From: Neurospora tetraspora
Taxonomy: Eukaryota; Ascomycota; Sordariomycetes; Sordariales; Sordariaceae
Length of the DNA stretch: 64,000 nucleotides
Direction of reading: 5' to 3'
NCBI RefSeq assembly: GCF_033439725.1
Contig: NW_026944390.1
Location: 1,860,001-1,924,000 of the forward strand
The notes under the pieces were generated by a model, which saw nothing but the letters and a program-made list of their open reading frames with translations, made no database searches and was not told where the DNA came from. Position 1 is the first letter of the stretch. Each line of letters starts with the position of its first letter. The translations under genes and the position numbers were made by a program. Shown here piece after piece: positions 25,201 to 37,359 of the stretch.

Positions 25201-27551
25201 TATAGATTTAAATTCCCTAATAAGTACCCTTACCCGTCTATTTCCATTTACTTAAATTAATATTACCATCGTCCTTTACGCCAATCGTATTAAAAAACGA
25301 ATATTTATTATCCTTACTATTTCCGTGCAGATAATTATAAGAAATACTCCTCCTAATAAAATTATAGAAATTAGCGTAGTTTACCGTTAATAAACCGTTT
25401 CCCTAATTCAAAAGATTTCGCTTTAAAATATTCGACTAATTATTTTTAATTAATATTTAAAATATATTAAATATTAAAAGGGTAAAAAAGGGGCTACTAT
25501 TAACAATAAACCCTTATAGCATGTTATTTATATTTACGCCAAACCTTATGTTTTAAATAAAAAGCTATTTAACAATTATTTTCATCTCATTTATTAAATC
25601 GGCAAATAATATATATTTAGTAAGAAGGCTCTTAAGGATATTAATATTAATAAATTTATATTCGTTAATACCGACCCTTTTTTTAATCATAATAAAATAT
25701 AATTTGTTAACCTCTACATAGAACTATTAAAGCCGATTAATTTTAATAAACTTAGAAAAGAGATAGAAATTATAAATAAAGCGAAAAAGACTAATTTATA
25801 ATAATTACCCTCGTTTAAACCATTATTATAAGGGATAATAATAATTCTACCGACATTAATACTATTTATAAAATAATAACGTTAAAGCGTATGCGAAAGT
25901 AGGCTGTTTCCCTATATAACGGGAATTCCACTTTTTTTTATATTCTTAAATAGCTATTAGCTTTAAAAAGGGATATTAAATAGGAACTGGGTATTAAAAA
26001 GGAGTTGAATATTAAGAAGGAGCCGGTTATTAAAAAGGAATCAAATATTAAGAAGGAATTAAGAACGAAAATAGAATCGGATATTAAGAGGGAATTAAGT
26101 ACGAAAGCGGAACTTAGCGTAATATAAACGCTAAAAATTAAATAAAAATACTAAATTAAATAAAGGGGTAATATTAGCCGAAGTATAAATATAAAAAAAA
26201 AGTTTAATCTGAAAGAAGAAGTGGAATACGAAGATACTCCCCCCTCTTCTTAATAGTAAACTAAGCTCTAAGAAGAAAATAATATAGAGAATAATAAATA
26301 AGAATCGGTAAATAGCGATACCATTATATTAAATCATATTATTTTAAATAAGGAAGATTTTATTAATTTAGCCGATACTAAAGAAATCCCCGCGTACTTT
26401 ATAAAGGACCGGAGAGGCTCGCGGCTAATCGGTTCCGATAATTCTAATTCCGCACCTACCCCGGCCGAAGTACCCCTAACGCTTTCAATTCGTAATCGCA
26501 AATAAATAGACCTTTAAAATATTAACTTTCTCTTTTTATTCGCGGACGATCTTTATAATAGTAATAGAATTAATATTCTATATTTATTTAAACCTTATAT
26601 TCCTCGTTATTTTATAATATCTATATTAAACGTATTAGAATATAAGTAAAATATTAATATCGTAAAGAATATTATTCTTTCTATTTACTTATATTATAAA
26701 ATTTAGATTTTCAAAATAGAATTTAATAAATTAAAATCATTAAATATAAATTTTATATATATTTAAATAGAGCGTAAAATTTAAGATTTTAGTAATTAAG
26801 CGGTATATATAAAAGAAATATATCCTTAAACTTCCAAATTCGAATTACGTTCATAACTTTTTTTTTTCTTTTAGTATTTTCTTTTTTTTTAATCTTTTCT
26901 AATTTATATATTCGTATTTTCGTAAATATAAATCGGTAATCTTTACGAAATTGTGTTAATATATTTTATTTATAATAGGAATATTAATATATATAAACGC
27001 AAACCTTTCATTTTTATATTATACGAGTATTATTTATATTTTAATAATATAAATATTTAATACCCTTTACTATTAATTAAATTATCTTATTATTTTATTT
27101 TATTTATACATTAATAATATATTTTATAGTACTAACGGTCAATTAATTCTAAAGGTATTCAATTATCTCTAATCTCGGTTCTAATCGCGCCAATATGTAT
27201 TACTACCTTCGATTCTATTAATTCCGCCCTCCAATACTTTTATTATCCTATTTACGTCTCCTCCCCTTTATTTAACTAATCCCTTTACTTCATCGAAACT
27301 ACCCGTTAATAATTCTATAAGATATATAATCGGAATCTTCCGTACTAACTTATATTCCTTCAATTAATCCCGAAAATAATTATATTATTATTAGAATAAT
27401 TAACTTTAAGTATTCCGAACGTATAGGACGAAACCTTCTATAATTAAAACGTATAATTCTATTATTTTTTAAAGTAAATATCGGTCGAATTCAAAATTAT
27501 TTTACCGAACAATATTCTTTAAATATATATACTGCCTCCAATCTATTTTAT
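22256..27551. mobile_element. RIP-mutated repeat relic, family not identified
   Basis: About 5.3 kb of extremely A+T-rich DNA, dense in TpA and poor in CpA and TpG, as expected of a repeated element mutated by RIP. No intact coding frame remains. Blurred coding-like periodicity and an 18 bp in-phase repeat at 25972-26115 suggest that it once encoded protein. I could not find convincing long terminal repeats or inverted repeats at its ends, so neither class nor exact limits are given. It is broken in very many places and is probably an old insertion. Confidence 0.55.
25972..26115 (+). repeat. Eight tandem 18 bp units (six-codon repeat) inside the RIP relic
   Basis: Consecutive 18 bp units share the core ATTAARAAGGAR, for example GGTATTAAAAAGGAGTTG and AATATTAAGAAGGAGCCG. 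Being exactly six codons long, with isoleucine-lysine-glutamate codons in register, it looks like the fossil of a peptide repeat in the element's former protein. No such repeat is found elsewhere in the window. Confidence 0.75.
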
Positions 27552-29153
27552 TGTGACGGCGCGGCTTAGCCGCTAGTCAGCTGACTGCATTTAGCGTAGT
27601 GGCTCTACCGAATCCACTGCAGGGCTCGTATAGGATATTCTTCATGCGCTGGTTTCATTCTTATATCTTAAACTTTCTTTCCCATCTTTCGATCTTCATT
27701 CAATAGTAGGGTTATTATTGCTTTATTGCATTCTTTCCCTCCATTCGCTGTAATAATCGAAAGATTAATTAAATTTATCGAAGACGATTTAAAATATCCT
27801 ACTTTTCTAGAATACCCAAAAGATTGATCGCGCGCGATAAGACCGTTGCCCGTACCCTACGAATATTAACTATAAGATTGAACTCAAATTCCCAGACTAT
27901 AGCGCGCGACCCCAAGGAAGCTACTAAGATAAAGGCATAAGCTATTTAGGAGGTTACGATTAATTTTACTAAATTAAATTAGAAAGACCTGGTCGTAAAA
28001 ACCTATTTAAGCTGCAAATTTATTAATACGCTTGTATAGATTTATAATTAAAAGCTGCCAAAATTAATTAATTAATAACCTCCCTAAATTATAAATAAAA
28101 ATAATACCTCTTCGACCGAACTAACGTACTTAAATAACATTTTTAATTATTTAACTACTTTCGTCGTTTTAATAACAATTCTTTCCTTTTGGCTACTTCG
28201 TCTTACTCTTTCTAAAAATATAGCGGTAGCCTAATTAATAATAATAACATTAATAATCCTATAAATACTTCTATTAATAGTTTAATAACTAAATCTTCCG
28301 CCTTATCGCCGTCTCAGAAGTAGAAGAATAAGTAGAAAAAGGAGGGCAAGTATACGAATTGTAAGAATAATTCCTACTAATTCAAATAATATAAAAAAAA
28401 GAAAATAAATAACGTTCGAATATAACCCGGTAGGGGCTCAAACGGTTACGATAATAACAACCAAAAGGAGGAGCTTTCAAATTAAATAATACCCTATTAA
28501 GGGCAACCCTAATAATACTAAGGGTAAAGGAGTGCTACATATCCAAAAGGAAGGACCTCTACAGCTTACTAAATATACTATCTACTAATTAAATAGGTAA
28601 TAAAACCACTATATAATACCCTTTGCCACCTAATTATATTATTAGTAATATTTATTATAAATTATAATCGTAGGAAGGTAGTAGACATTATATTTTATAG
28701 GCACAAGAATTATTAAAACTATTCCCTAACAAAGGAACAAAAAGGCAATTAATTACTAATAAGAGAAACAAAATAATACGAAATACTAAATAATAGCCTT
28801 AATTCTAATCATCTCCGTTATAAATTATTAATATAATATAGTAAAAGAGTGCCTCAGATTTAAGCAAAATCTAGAAATATCCTCTAATTTAGTCTTAGTA
28901 CTAAGCTATAGCGTAGTTCTATAAAGGTAAGCGATAGGCGCATTGTTACTGACTCGGGTAGGAAGTAGGTAGTTATATAGCGTTTATTTAAGGGCTTAAT
29001 ATAAATACTTTTCTTAGTATTATTAATTTCTTCCCTATTTAAATAAGCATTTAATTAGGTACGGTTGTACTGGATTTTAATTATTTCCGTATATTTAGCT
29101 GCGATGGATTCTGTACAATAGGACCGCGCTCCCTAAGGGAGAATAGGGAGGTA
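27552..29153 (+). mobile_element. Fossil retroelement fragment, possibly copia-like gag region
   Basis: RIP-mutated, A+T-rich relic of about 1.6 kb with a less mutated first 200 bp (from TGTGACGGCGCGGC). On the plus strand there are blurred gag-like and zinc-knuckle-like stretches around 27930-28400, and a purine-rich tract (GGGAGAATAGGGAGG) near 29140-29153 of the kind seen just before a 3' LTR. The putative ends do not match one another, so this is at best a truncated or composite copy. It is thoroughly broken. Family assignment is tentative. Confidence 0.35.
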
Positions 29154-29493
29154 ATGTTATAGGGCTAGAGCCCAGAGGTTAAACTTAGCTATTACCAAAC
29201 CGTATCCTATCTTATCGATAAAGATACGAGCCTTCTAATTAGTCAAACCCATATGCTTGCCTAGCCCGTGCGGTCTTGGCACTGGTTGTACAAAACCTTC
29301 TTTCGACTGCACCCTTCTGGTACAGTCTTTCCTCTCTTGCTTCCTCTATCAAATATAGTATTTCAACCATACGACTGTACGCTGTGCTTTTCTCGTGCAG
29401 ACCCATTACAATAGCCAATATTTGGGCCATCGTAAAGCAGCCAAGAAGCTAGTGACAACTGTGGTTAGTGGGGTGAAATACTTGTAGTAACTT
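29154..29493. other. Island of near-normal composition between two RIP relics
   Basis: About 340 bp whose composition is close to host DNA, between two A+T-rich relics. It holds a 63-codon minus-strand frame (ATG at 29430, stop at 29239) with a helical, charged protein (MAQILAIVMGLHEKSTAY...). I do not recognise it. It may be a host remnant trapped between insertions or the LTR of the relic to the left. The last five bases (AACTT, 29489-29493) are the left target duplication of the copia element. Confidence 0.4.
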
Positions 29494-29657
29494 TGTTAGA
29501 GGCTAGGGGATCCACTGGGCGTGCACGTGCCCAATTGGGCTGGGATATGCGGGATTTATCCAAATGCCAAAGCTTCGAGTCTGCAGAGCCAATCTTACAC
29601 ACAGGCATACAATTAAGCTACGTTGAACCCATATCGATTATTACTAATAATATCACA
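29494..29657 (+). repeat. Copy A 5' LTR
   Basis: 164 bp, same length as the 3' LTR. The outer portion is little mutated; the inner end is more A+T-rich. Confidence 0.88.
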
Positions 29658-32600
29658 ATTAAGAATCTTATTAATTCGACTGTTAAAGTTATCGCTAGTA
29701 ACGACAACCGATTAAACGATTATTAATAATATTTACGATTAAAATTAATAGCGTTGCCTTCAATAACCTTAAGGATTGGCCGGTTTGGGAAGATGCCTTT
29801 ATTTTTATAGTTTAGGATTTAGGTTTCTAGAAATATATCGATTTAAATAACCGTATTCCTTGGCCAACCGAATTAATAGAACCTAATATCGCTAACTATT
29901 AAAGGGAGGTTCATATTAGAGAAATTAAAGAAACTAAGAAGGATAGGAAGGTTACCCTATTTATTATTACTAAGCTTTACAGCTTCTATTATAAATGCGA
30001 TTATTATAATTATATAATTGAGATATCGGATTGGCGTATAAAAGTTAAAACCTTTTTTCATTTAGGTATTAAGAAGATTACGCTAAATTGTTAAATATTT
30101 AAAACCGTTGAAAATAATTACCGGGAGATTAATTTTACTAAATATACTAATCTATACGAGTAGTATAATAATCTTAGTAAATCTACCGCTTTTAACGATT
30201 ATAAGGTAAAGAAATTCGTCCGAATTAAATTTATTAATATTCTTAAGCCTCCTAGTAAAGCTAACTGTAATTAATATAATTAGACCTTTTATTAGGAGGC
30301 AGCTATAGCCCTCTATATTATTAGAAGAATTATTAGAGTAAATAAATTAGACTTATAATTTTTAGAATCTTATATAATCATAAGGTTGAATTTTTATACC
30401 ACTTAGGTAAATAATTATTAATTCTAGTATAATAAGGAAATTAAGACAAACCCTAATTTTAAAATTTCTTTCTATATTATAACTAAGGATTTTCGTTAGG
30501 TAGTAATAGCGAGTATTATTTAGGGAAAGGGTTACGCCCCCTTATTTAAAAGTATTATATTCGCGGTTATATTAAGTAGTAAGCCCACTAAAGAGGACGC
30601 TCTTAGCGACGAATAAAATTTTAGCCCGGAAGAAGAGGGATAGGGAGAAGTTATAAGTAAGAATAGTAAGTTTAGAAAGAATATTAATAAGAATAAATAT
30701 ATTTCCTCTTTATCTTTATTAATGAATAAACGATTGTATTAATCCTTATATAAATTCTATAAGTAGTTGGGCTATAATTTAAATAAATATTAGTAGATTA
30801 AATTATAATTAGTTTATAAAGGTTAAATTAAAAGTCTTACTATGAAGAAGTGTGCGTACCCTAATTTATAGAAGGATAAATATTTAAAGAAATTATTGAC
30901 CGTTTGCGAATATAGTGGGACAATAAAGATTAAGATAATTAATTCTATAATCGCCGGGTAAGTAAAAGTAATTTCTTAATACCTATAGCGAAATATAGCG
31001 TTGTATATTTACTAAGAAATTCTATAATATTCAATTTAAATACGATAATATATATTTTTAATAAAATTAATTATTTTAAAGACTTTACCTCTTTAAATAT
31101 TAGTAATTACGTATAGGCGGGAGATAGGCGGATTCCTATAGAGGGGTATAATATTATTATAATTATAATTTAAAACGGCGACGGAAATAGAGAGTTTTAA
31201 TTCCCTAACGTCATTCTAATACCAGGTATAATCTGTAACTTCGTCTTCTTAAAATAATTTGAGGATAAATAAATTTATTAGGACTATAAGAATAATTACT
31301 TACGCTCCCGCTTTACGGACTCCCTTTTTTATTATATTCTTCTTAAATATAAGTAATTTATTTTAAAATACATCTTTCTATGGAATAGCGTTAACGAATT
31401 TTTTTTCATTATACGGTATATAAATTATATTAAGCGGAAATTCTAAGAAGGTAAGCCCATTCGCGAGTATTTTTAATTTAATTACCCGGGACCCGAAATT
31501 TTAATTAAATTAACGGAGTAAAAGTATAGCATATAAATTAAAGGACCGGATATAATATATTACGAACTATGTATTAAAGTTAAGTTAAAGCGCTAGATAT
31601 ATAGAAAAGTTCGTAATTATTTAGAAGGCTTTAAATTATAATTAACTATTAATTTCTTTTTTTATGAGGAGGTAAAGGTAGGAGGTTAGAAATATTTAAA
31701 TTTAATAGTAATTATAAATTAGTAGTCTAAATTCATTTAAGTATATTATTTGGGTAATAAGGAAAGCTGAATCTATTATTACATATTTAAATTCCCTTTA
31801 TATAGGGTTATGTTTTTAATATTAAATTATATCTCGGGTAGTCAAATATAATAATAAAATAATTAATAGTAAGAAGATTACTATTTAATTTATTATAAAA
31901 GGAATTAATATCGAACCTTTAACGTTTTATGCATAAATTTAAAATAATAATATAGAACGTTTAGGGGGTATAATTAAGACTAAGAGTATAGTAATGTAAT
32001 TAAGTATAAATTTTCTTTACGAACTATAAATAGAATTTATTAGAGTAGTTATATATTTATATAATTCAACCCTTAAGGCGGAATATTATTAGAAATGTTC
32101 CCAAGACCGGTTCGAAACGTACTATTAATTTAAAGACGGTATCGTTCCTTTATTAAACCCTTCCCTTATTATCGTATACCTTAAAACATATAACTATAAA
32201 GTTTTTATTCTTATAATAGAAATTATAAAAGAATAGAAGAAATTAATAATGTTTAAGAATTATATTTAAATTGGTTATTTAGTTGAATATTAATTAATAA
32301 ATATCTATAGGATCTAGAATCCTTATACTAATTTTATTATTATTATACGAAACGTTGTATTTAATAAAAACGAGGTCTTCCCTAGTAATAACGTTAAAAA
32401 AATCTATAATACCCTTAATATTTCCCTTAAAAAAATTAGGTATATAATTAAAAGATTTTTATTAAATAAATATTGTGTAAGTAAACCTCTTATGAATCGA
32501 GGCTATATTTATTATAAATAATGGACTTTTTAGCCCCGTTATTCAAGACTTTCTTATTAAGACCGAAAATATATTAGGGAAAGAGGAGGAATTAGGATTT

Positions 32601-34910
32601 CTAGAAATATAGACGCAATTTAAATTTCTAAAAATCCTGTAAGGATTAGAAATATAATTATAAATAAATCTAAAAATATTATAAGGATTTTTAAAACCTT
32701 TACTATCGCTAACCGTATAATCGTTATTAGATTTTTAAAATATAGTCTTAAATTTAAAGAATAAAGAAAAGGGCTATTTCTTTATATTTTTTAAAAGCCT
32801 AACCGCGTTTCTAATAACTAACCTCTCTTATTCTAACGAATATTTATAATTAATTATAAACTAATACTTTTATTAGGCCGCATCGTTCTTATTTATAAAG
32901 GGCAATCGACCGGTAGGACTTTAGGGAAATAAGGTCGTAAATTAAACCTTCTTAGAAAAAATAAGAACAAAGCGTATCGATATCGATTCCGGTTACAATT
33001 TTAAATTAAAAATAATAAAGGAGATTATTAACCGCTATAGAGTAAAAGGTATATTAAAGACCTTCTATTGAATTAAATTCCTACTTCTTTTAGAGTACTA
33101 TAGTAATTTTGATTCTTATCCCTTTAAAGAATTCTTTAAGGATATAAAAAATGAATACCTAAACGAGTATAAAGATAAGAAGTTTTAAAAGTAGATTAAT
33201 ATTAAGGAAGTAGGAAATAACGAAATACTCGGTTCGATATAAATATATATTTTTAAATTCGATTAAAACGGCTGGTTTTTTAAATATAAAGTACGTCTAG
33301 TTGTATATAGGGATTTAAGGATAGCGTATATAAAACGTACGTAGCGATTCTAATTATTAGGTCGTTTTATATCCTAATAATTATAGCTGTTTACTTTAAT
33401 TTCGATTTAATTTAGTACAATATAAAGAATACCTTTATTAGTATTATATTCGATAAGGTAATATTTATGAAAGTTCCTCCTAAGTATATTAAGAAAGGTT
33501 AAATATTTTAATTATTATACGCGCTATATAGTTTACAGAGATTTCCCTTCCTTTAGTAGTAGGAATTTATTAAAACCCTCGTAATTATAAGTATAAACCT
33601 TTTCTTCATAGAGCCTAGTATTTTAATTAAAGATAATATATTCTTCTTCTTGTATATTAATAATATTATTGTTATTTATAAATTTAGGAATAAAGAAATC
33701 GTTATAATTAAAAGGGTAGTAGCTATTATAGAGAGGAAGTATTAATTAACGGATAGAGAGTTATTAAAATAGTTTTTAAATATTAAAATCATTTAAAATT
33801 GAAAGAAGAAATTAATTTGATTATTATAGTATAATTATATTTAAAAGATTATAGAAAAGGTTAAATATATAAAGAAATTATATTCTATATTTATAATTAA
33901 GGAAAAACTCTTATTTTATTAAAATAGTATAACCCTATACGAAATTTATATATATTAAATTAAAATCAGTTCGATTTTCAATATTACTATTACGTCGCGA
34001 TTAGACGTAGCCTTCCCGGTTTCTAAATTCGTTCAATGTAATTTAAATCCTAATTTAATATATTATATAATTATAGATAGAATATTCTTCTACCTTCTAG
34101 TAATCTAAAATTATATCCTTTAATTGAATAGTATAGACCGTTAGGATTTTCATATTATAATTAATTCTTTATTTATAAATAATTCTCTTAATCGAAAGAA
34201 TTTATAAGTATTCATATTAAAACTATTAGGCGCTATTATCGATTAATATATTAATACACAAAATATAATTATAATTTTATTTATAGAGGTTGAATTATTA
34301 TCTTTTAATGAAGAAGTTGAGGAAGTAATTTACGCCCGCCGTCTCTTTAATAAATTTACCTTAGGATTCGAAACTTAAGAGGCTACATTTATAGATTATA
34401 ATAATAAATAAATAATTTAATTTATTATAAAGGAGGGAGTTCGGTTCGTAATTAAATTTAAGTACGTTGATATATATAAATATTAGTTAAAGTAAGCGTA
34501 GGAGAAGAAATTAATAAATATAATTTACATACTTATTAAGAAGTAGATTGCGGATAATGATATAAAGAGCTTCCTTCCTATAGTATATTTAAAATTTATA
34601 GAATAATGAGGATTCGTAGAATTATAGCGGCTATAGATTTAATTACAAAAATTTAATAGTGGAGATATTGTTATAAGCTGCTTAAAGGGTATAGAGGATT
34701 TTATAAAGGAGGATTCGGGCAATAAATCGGTAAGTATAACGGTAAGTATAATAAAGTAAGATTTTTACGAATGAAAGTTTGAAAGCTATTGTAACGAGGA
34801 AGTAATTTAGGAATAGTATTATTTTTAGTTAATTTTAGGAGGATTTTAGGGCATTTCAGGGCATATCTAGGTAGATCTGGCGTAGTTTGTACACTAGATC
34901 TAAGGGGGTA

Positions 34911-35074
34911 TATTAAAGGCCAGGGGATCTATTGGGCGTATACGTGCCCAATTGGGCTGGGATATGCGGGATTTATCCAGATGCCAGAGCTTCGAGTCTG
35001 TAGAGCCAGTCTTATACACAGGCACACAATCAAGCCACGTTGAACCTATATCGATCATTACCAGTAATATCACA
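34911..35074 (+). repeat. Copy A 3' LTR
   Basis: 164 bp direct repeat of the 5' LTR, ending ATATCACA at 35074 and followed by the target duplication GACTT. Confidence 0.88.
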
Positions 35075-35347
35075 GACTTTCAGTGGACTTTGACCCCTGG
35101 CCCAAGCACCCTGCAGGCCCGGAACTGGGACCGAGATCCACCGGGACATCCCGTCCAACGCCCCGGCTGTCAAATGTATGCTTATTGATCCCAAGTGAGA
35201 TGGAACCTCTCGTTTGTGATATTAATGCTCCAAAATTGTGGGTTATTGAGCGTGTATGTGCGTCTATATTCTAGATGGTAAAAGACATGTATACATGGGA
35301 AGATGTGAAAGTTTATGCAGTCTAAGAACCAGGAAGCTCTATCCCCT
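35075..35347. other. Spacer between the copia fossil and the ALG7 stop codon
   Basis: 273 bp of host DNA of normal composition. It must contain the ALG7 3' untranslated region, and the copia copy lies directly downstream of the gene. Confidence 0.5.
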
Positions 35348-36822
35348 TCAAACCCCCAAATTGTCCTGCTTAAACACAATCAACGCCAACCGATGCCTCA
35401 CAAACAACCCAAACAGTCCCACCACCACCTGCATCCCCGTAATCTCCATCGCCAGCCTATCCTCCCGCAACGGACCCCTCCACACCAACCACAAGTTCAA
35501 AATCGTAAAGTTACTCGTCTCCACGAACCTGCCCTCCTCATCCAGCGTCACCCGCAACAACTTTAGCTTATCAAGCGTCTTCAGCGCCCACGCCACCGGC
35601 GGCTTCGGTTGTCTCTCAGGTGTCCAGGGGGTAACGCTCGGCTCCAACAATCCCGTGCGCGCATTAAACCGCGGCAGACGATGGCGCGGACAGGGCACCA
35701 GCCCAAACAGTTGCGGAACCGAGTACACAAAGTTGAAGATCTGCGGAATCAAGAGCAGGATCAACGTCTTGCTGAAGTGCCCCAAGATGCTGACCACCAC
35801 AAAGACCATGCCCGCAAAATAGCAGTACGTGTCCCCGACAAAGACGCGGGCGGGGTACCAGTTGTGCCAGAGCAGCGCGAACGAGACGCCCAAGAAGGGG
35901 ATAAGGAAGTAAAGCGAGAACAAGTGGGAGTCGGTCGCCGGGTGCAGGTAGGGCGTCAAAAGGTAGAGACAATCGTTGAAGGCGAGCAGCAGGGCGATGA
36001 CGATGGACTGTGAGACTTCGATGCCGTTGATTCCCGCCAGGATGTTGATGCTGTTGGGGCTGAAAATGGCGACCGAGGCCATGTAGACGTAGTAAAGCGC
36101 GCCGAGGTTGAAGAGTTCGCCGAGGTAGGGTTGCAGGGGGAGCGGGATCACGACCGAGGTGACGCCGAAATCGACAAAGTAGACCACGAGTAAGGGAATG
36201 GAGGCGAAGGCCGGGATGAAGAATTTGTGTCGCCAACGGATGTCGAAGAGGTCGTCGCCGATGCCGAGGAGGGAGATGGATTGGAGGGCCATGACGGCGG
36301 AGAGGTACGAGGCGAGCTGTTGTCGTCAAGTGTTAGCACTTGTCATTCTTACTCTTTCTGGACTGAAGGACAAGATACCTTTGAATGAGGAAACCGATGT
36401 AAGAACCTCCCCTCCTGTACATGCTCGACATGCATCACCACATCCCTATTCCCGCCTCCGCTAGTCGCCGCCACGATGTCCTTGTAAAACGGGAACGGGA
36501 TAAAGATGATAACCGCCAGCAAGTACACCATGGCCGCTATCGCGCCCATGCACTCGGGCAGCTCCTTCTTCTGGTGTTTGCTCATATCCACGCCCTTCAG
36601 GCCGGCTTTCATAAAGGTTGGCCCGAGCCATCGGATCATGGAGAAAGTTGCGCTGAATGCCAGCCCGCTGAGCGCGAGCGAGGCAATGAGTGGGTAGCCA
36701 TCGCCTTGGAAGGTGTTGGCGAGGACGGCGACGCAAGCGGCGGAGAGGGCGAGAAGAGAAAGGCTCTCGGCATGCGAGAGCGAGTTGGGTGAGTTATGGT
36801 GATGTTGGTGATGTCCCGTCAT
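35348..36822 (-). CDS. alg-7: UDP-GlcNAc:dolichyl-phosphate GlcNAc-1-phosphotransferase (ALG7/GPT)
   Basis: Two exons, 36822-36379 and 36316-35348, separated by a 62 bp intron (donor GTATCT, branch GCTAAC, acceptor CAACAG), give 470 residues, normal for the family. It catalyses the first step of N-glycan assembly: transfer of GlcNAc-1-phosphate from UDP-GlcNAc to dolichyl phosphate in the ER membrane, the step blocked by tunicamycin. Visible signatures are LGIGDDLFDIRWRHK with the Asp pair at 169-170, FSPNSINILAGINGIEV at about 234-249 and NWYPARVFVGDTYCYFAGM at about 300-318. About ten hydrophobic segments are evident. The ATG at 36822 begins MTGHHQHHHNS, ahead of the first membrane helix. 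The gene is expected to be essential. It lies in tandem with the JmjC gene upstream. Confidence 0.95.
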
Positions 36823-37359
36823 CGTGATATCTGCGACGATTTTCGTAGTTCGGGGAATTCGGGGAATTCGAGGAGAAGTTCGAGGAGAGAGGTAGCGAAT
36901 GCGTGATCGCGAGCTACCTAGTCATTTGGGGTAGCATTGGTCGCTTATCGTAGAAAAGGTAAGGAACGTCGGTGTCGGATCGATCGATCGAATTGGTGTT
37001 GTTCAAAGCGCAAAATGAGTGGTGGCGCGAATTGAATCGTGAACGTAAACGCGAAGATGAATTGGAAATCGGAGGAAAGAAAGACAAAAAAGACACATGT
37101 CCAAAATGACGATATGCACCCGTAATTGTGGGGAGCTTCGGCGCGTTCCAGCCTTGTGGACCTGCTGATTGCCGTGGTGTTACAGGGGTTTCGGTGGTGT
37201 GGTGAGACAGGGGTTGAACGCCCGTTTAATTGACCTCTTTTCCCATTGGACAGTGAAAAGGGGTAACCATTATCACATGAAAAGCAAGCCGACATCAAGC
37301 ATAAGAATAACTTCATGTTGATGAGCCTTCATAGATGGTCGTTGAACAGAGATATCTCT
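36823..37359. other. ALG7 promoter / JmjC gene 3' region
   Basis: 537 bp between the JmjC stop and the ALG7 start, both on the minus strand. No third gene is seen. Short GATCGATCGATC and GGGGAATTC repeats occur near 36855-36995. Confidence 0.5.

Larger units (their letters stand above)
29494..35074 (+). mobile_element. Fossil Ty1/copia LTR retrotransposon, copy A
   Basis: A 5581 bp element with 164 bp direct LTRs (29494-29657 and 34911-35074) that begin TG(T)..., end ATATCACA, and are flanked by target duplications AACTT (29489-29493) and GACTT (35075-35079), which differ by one transition. A purine-rich tract CTAAGGGGGTA precedes the 3' LTR. Blurred integrase-like (around 31.9-32.1 kb) then reverse-transcriptase-like (around 33.2-33.7 kb) stretches occur in that order, which is the Ty1/copia arrangement. 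The body is heavily RIP-mutated and the element is dead, broken in very many places. The LTRs still align over their whole length, so the insertion is old enough to have passed through RIP but not eroded by deletion. Confidence 0.85.

Noticed and set aside
35609-36013. Plus-strand frames opposite ALG7
   Set aside because: Antisense shadows of a highly conserved, GC-rich coding exon.
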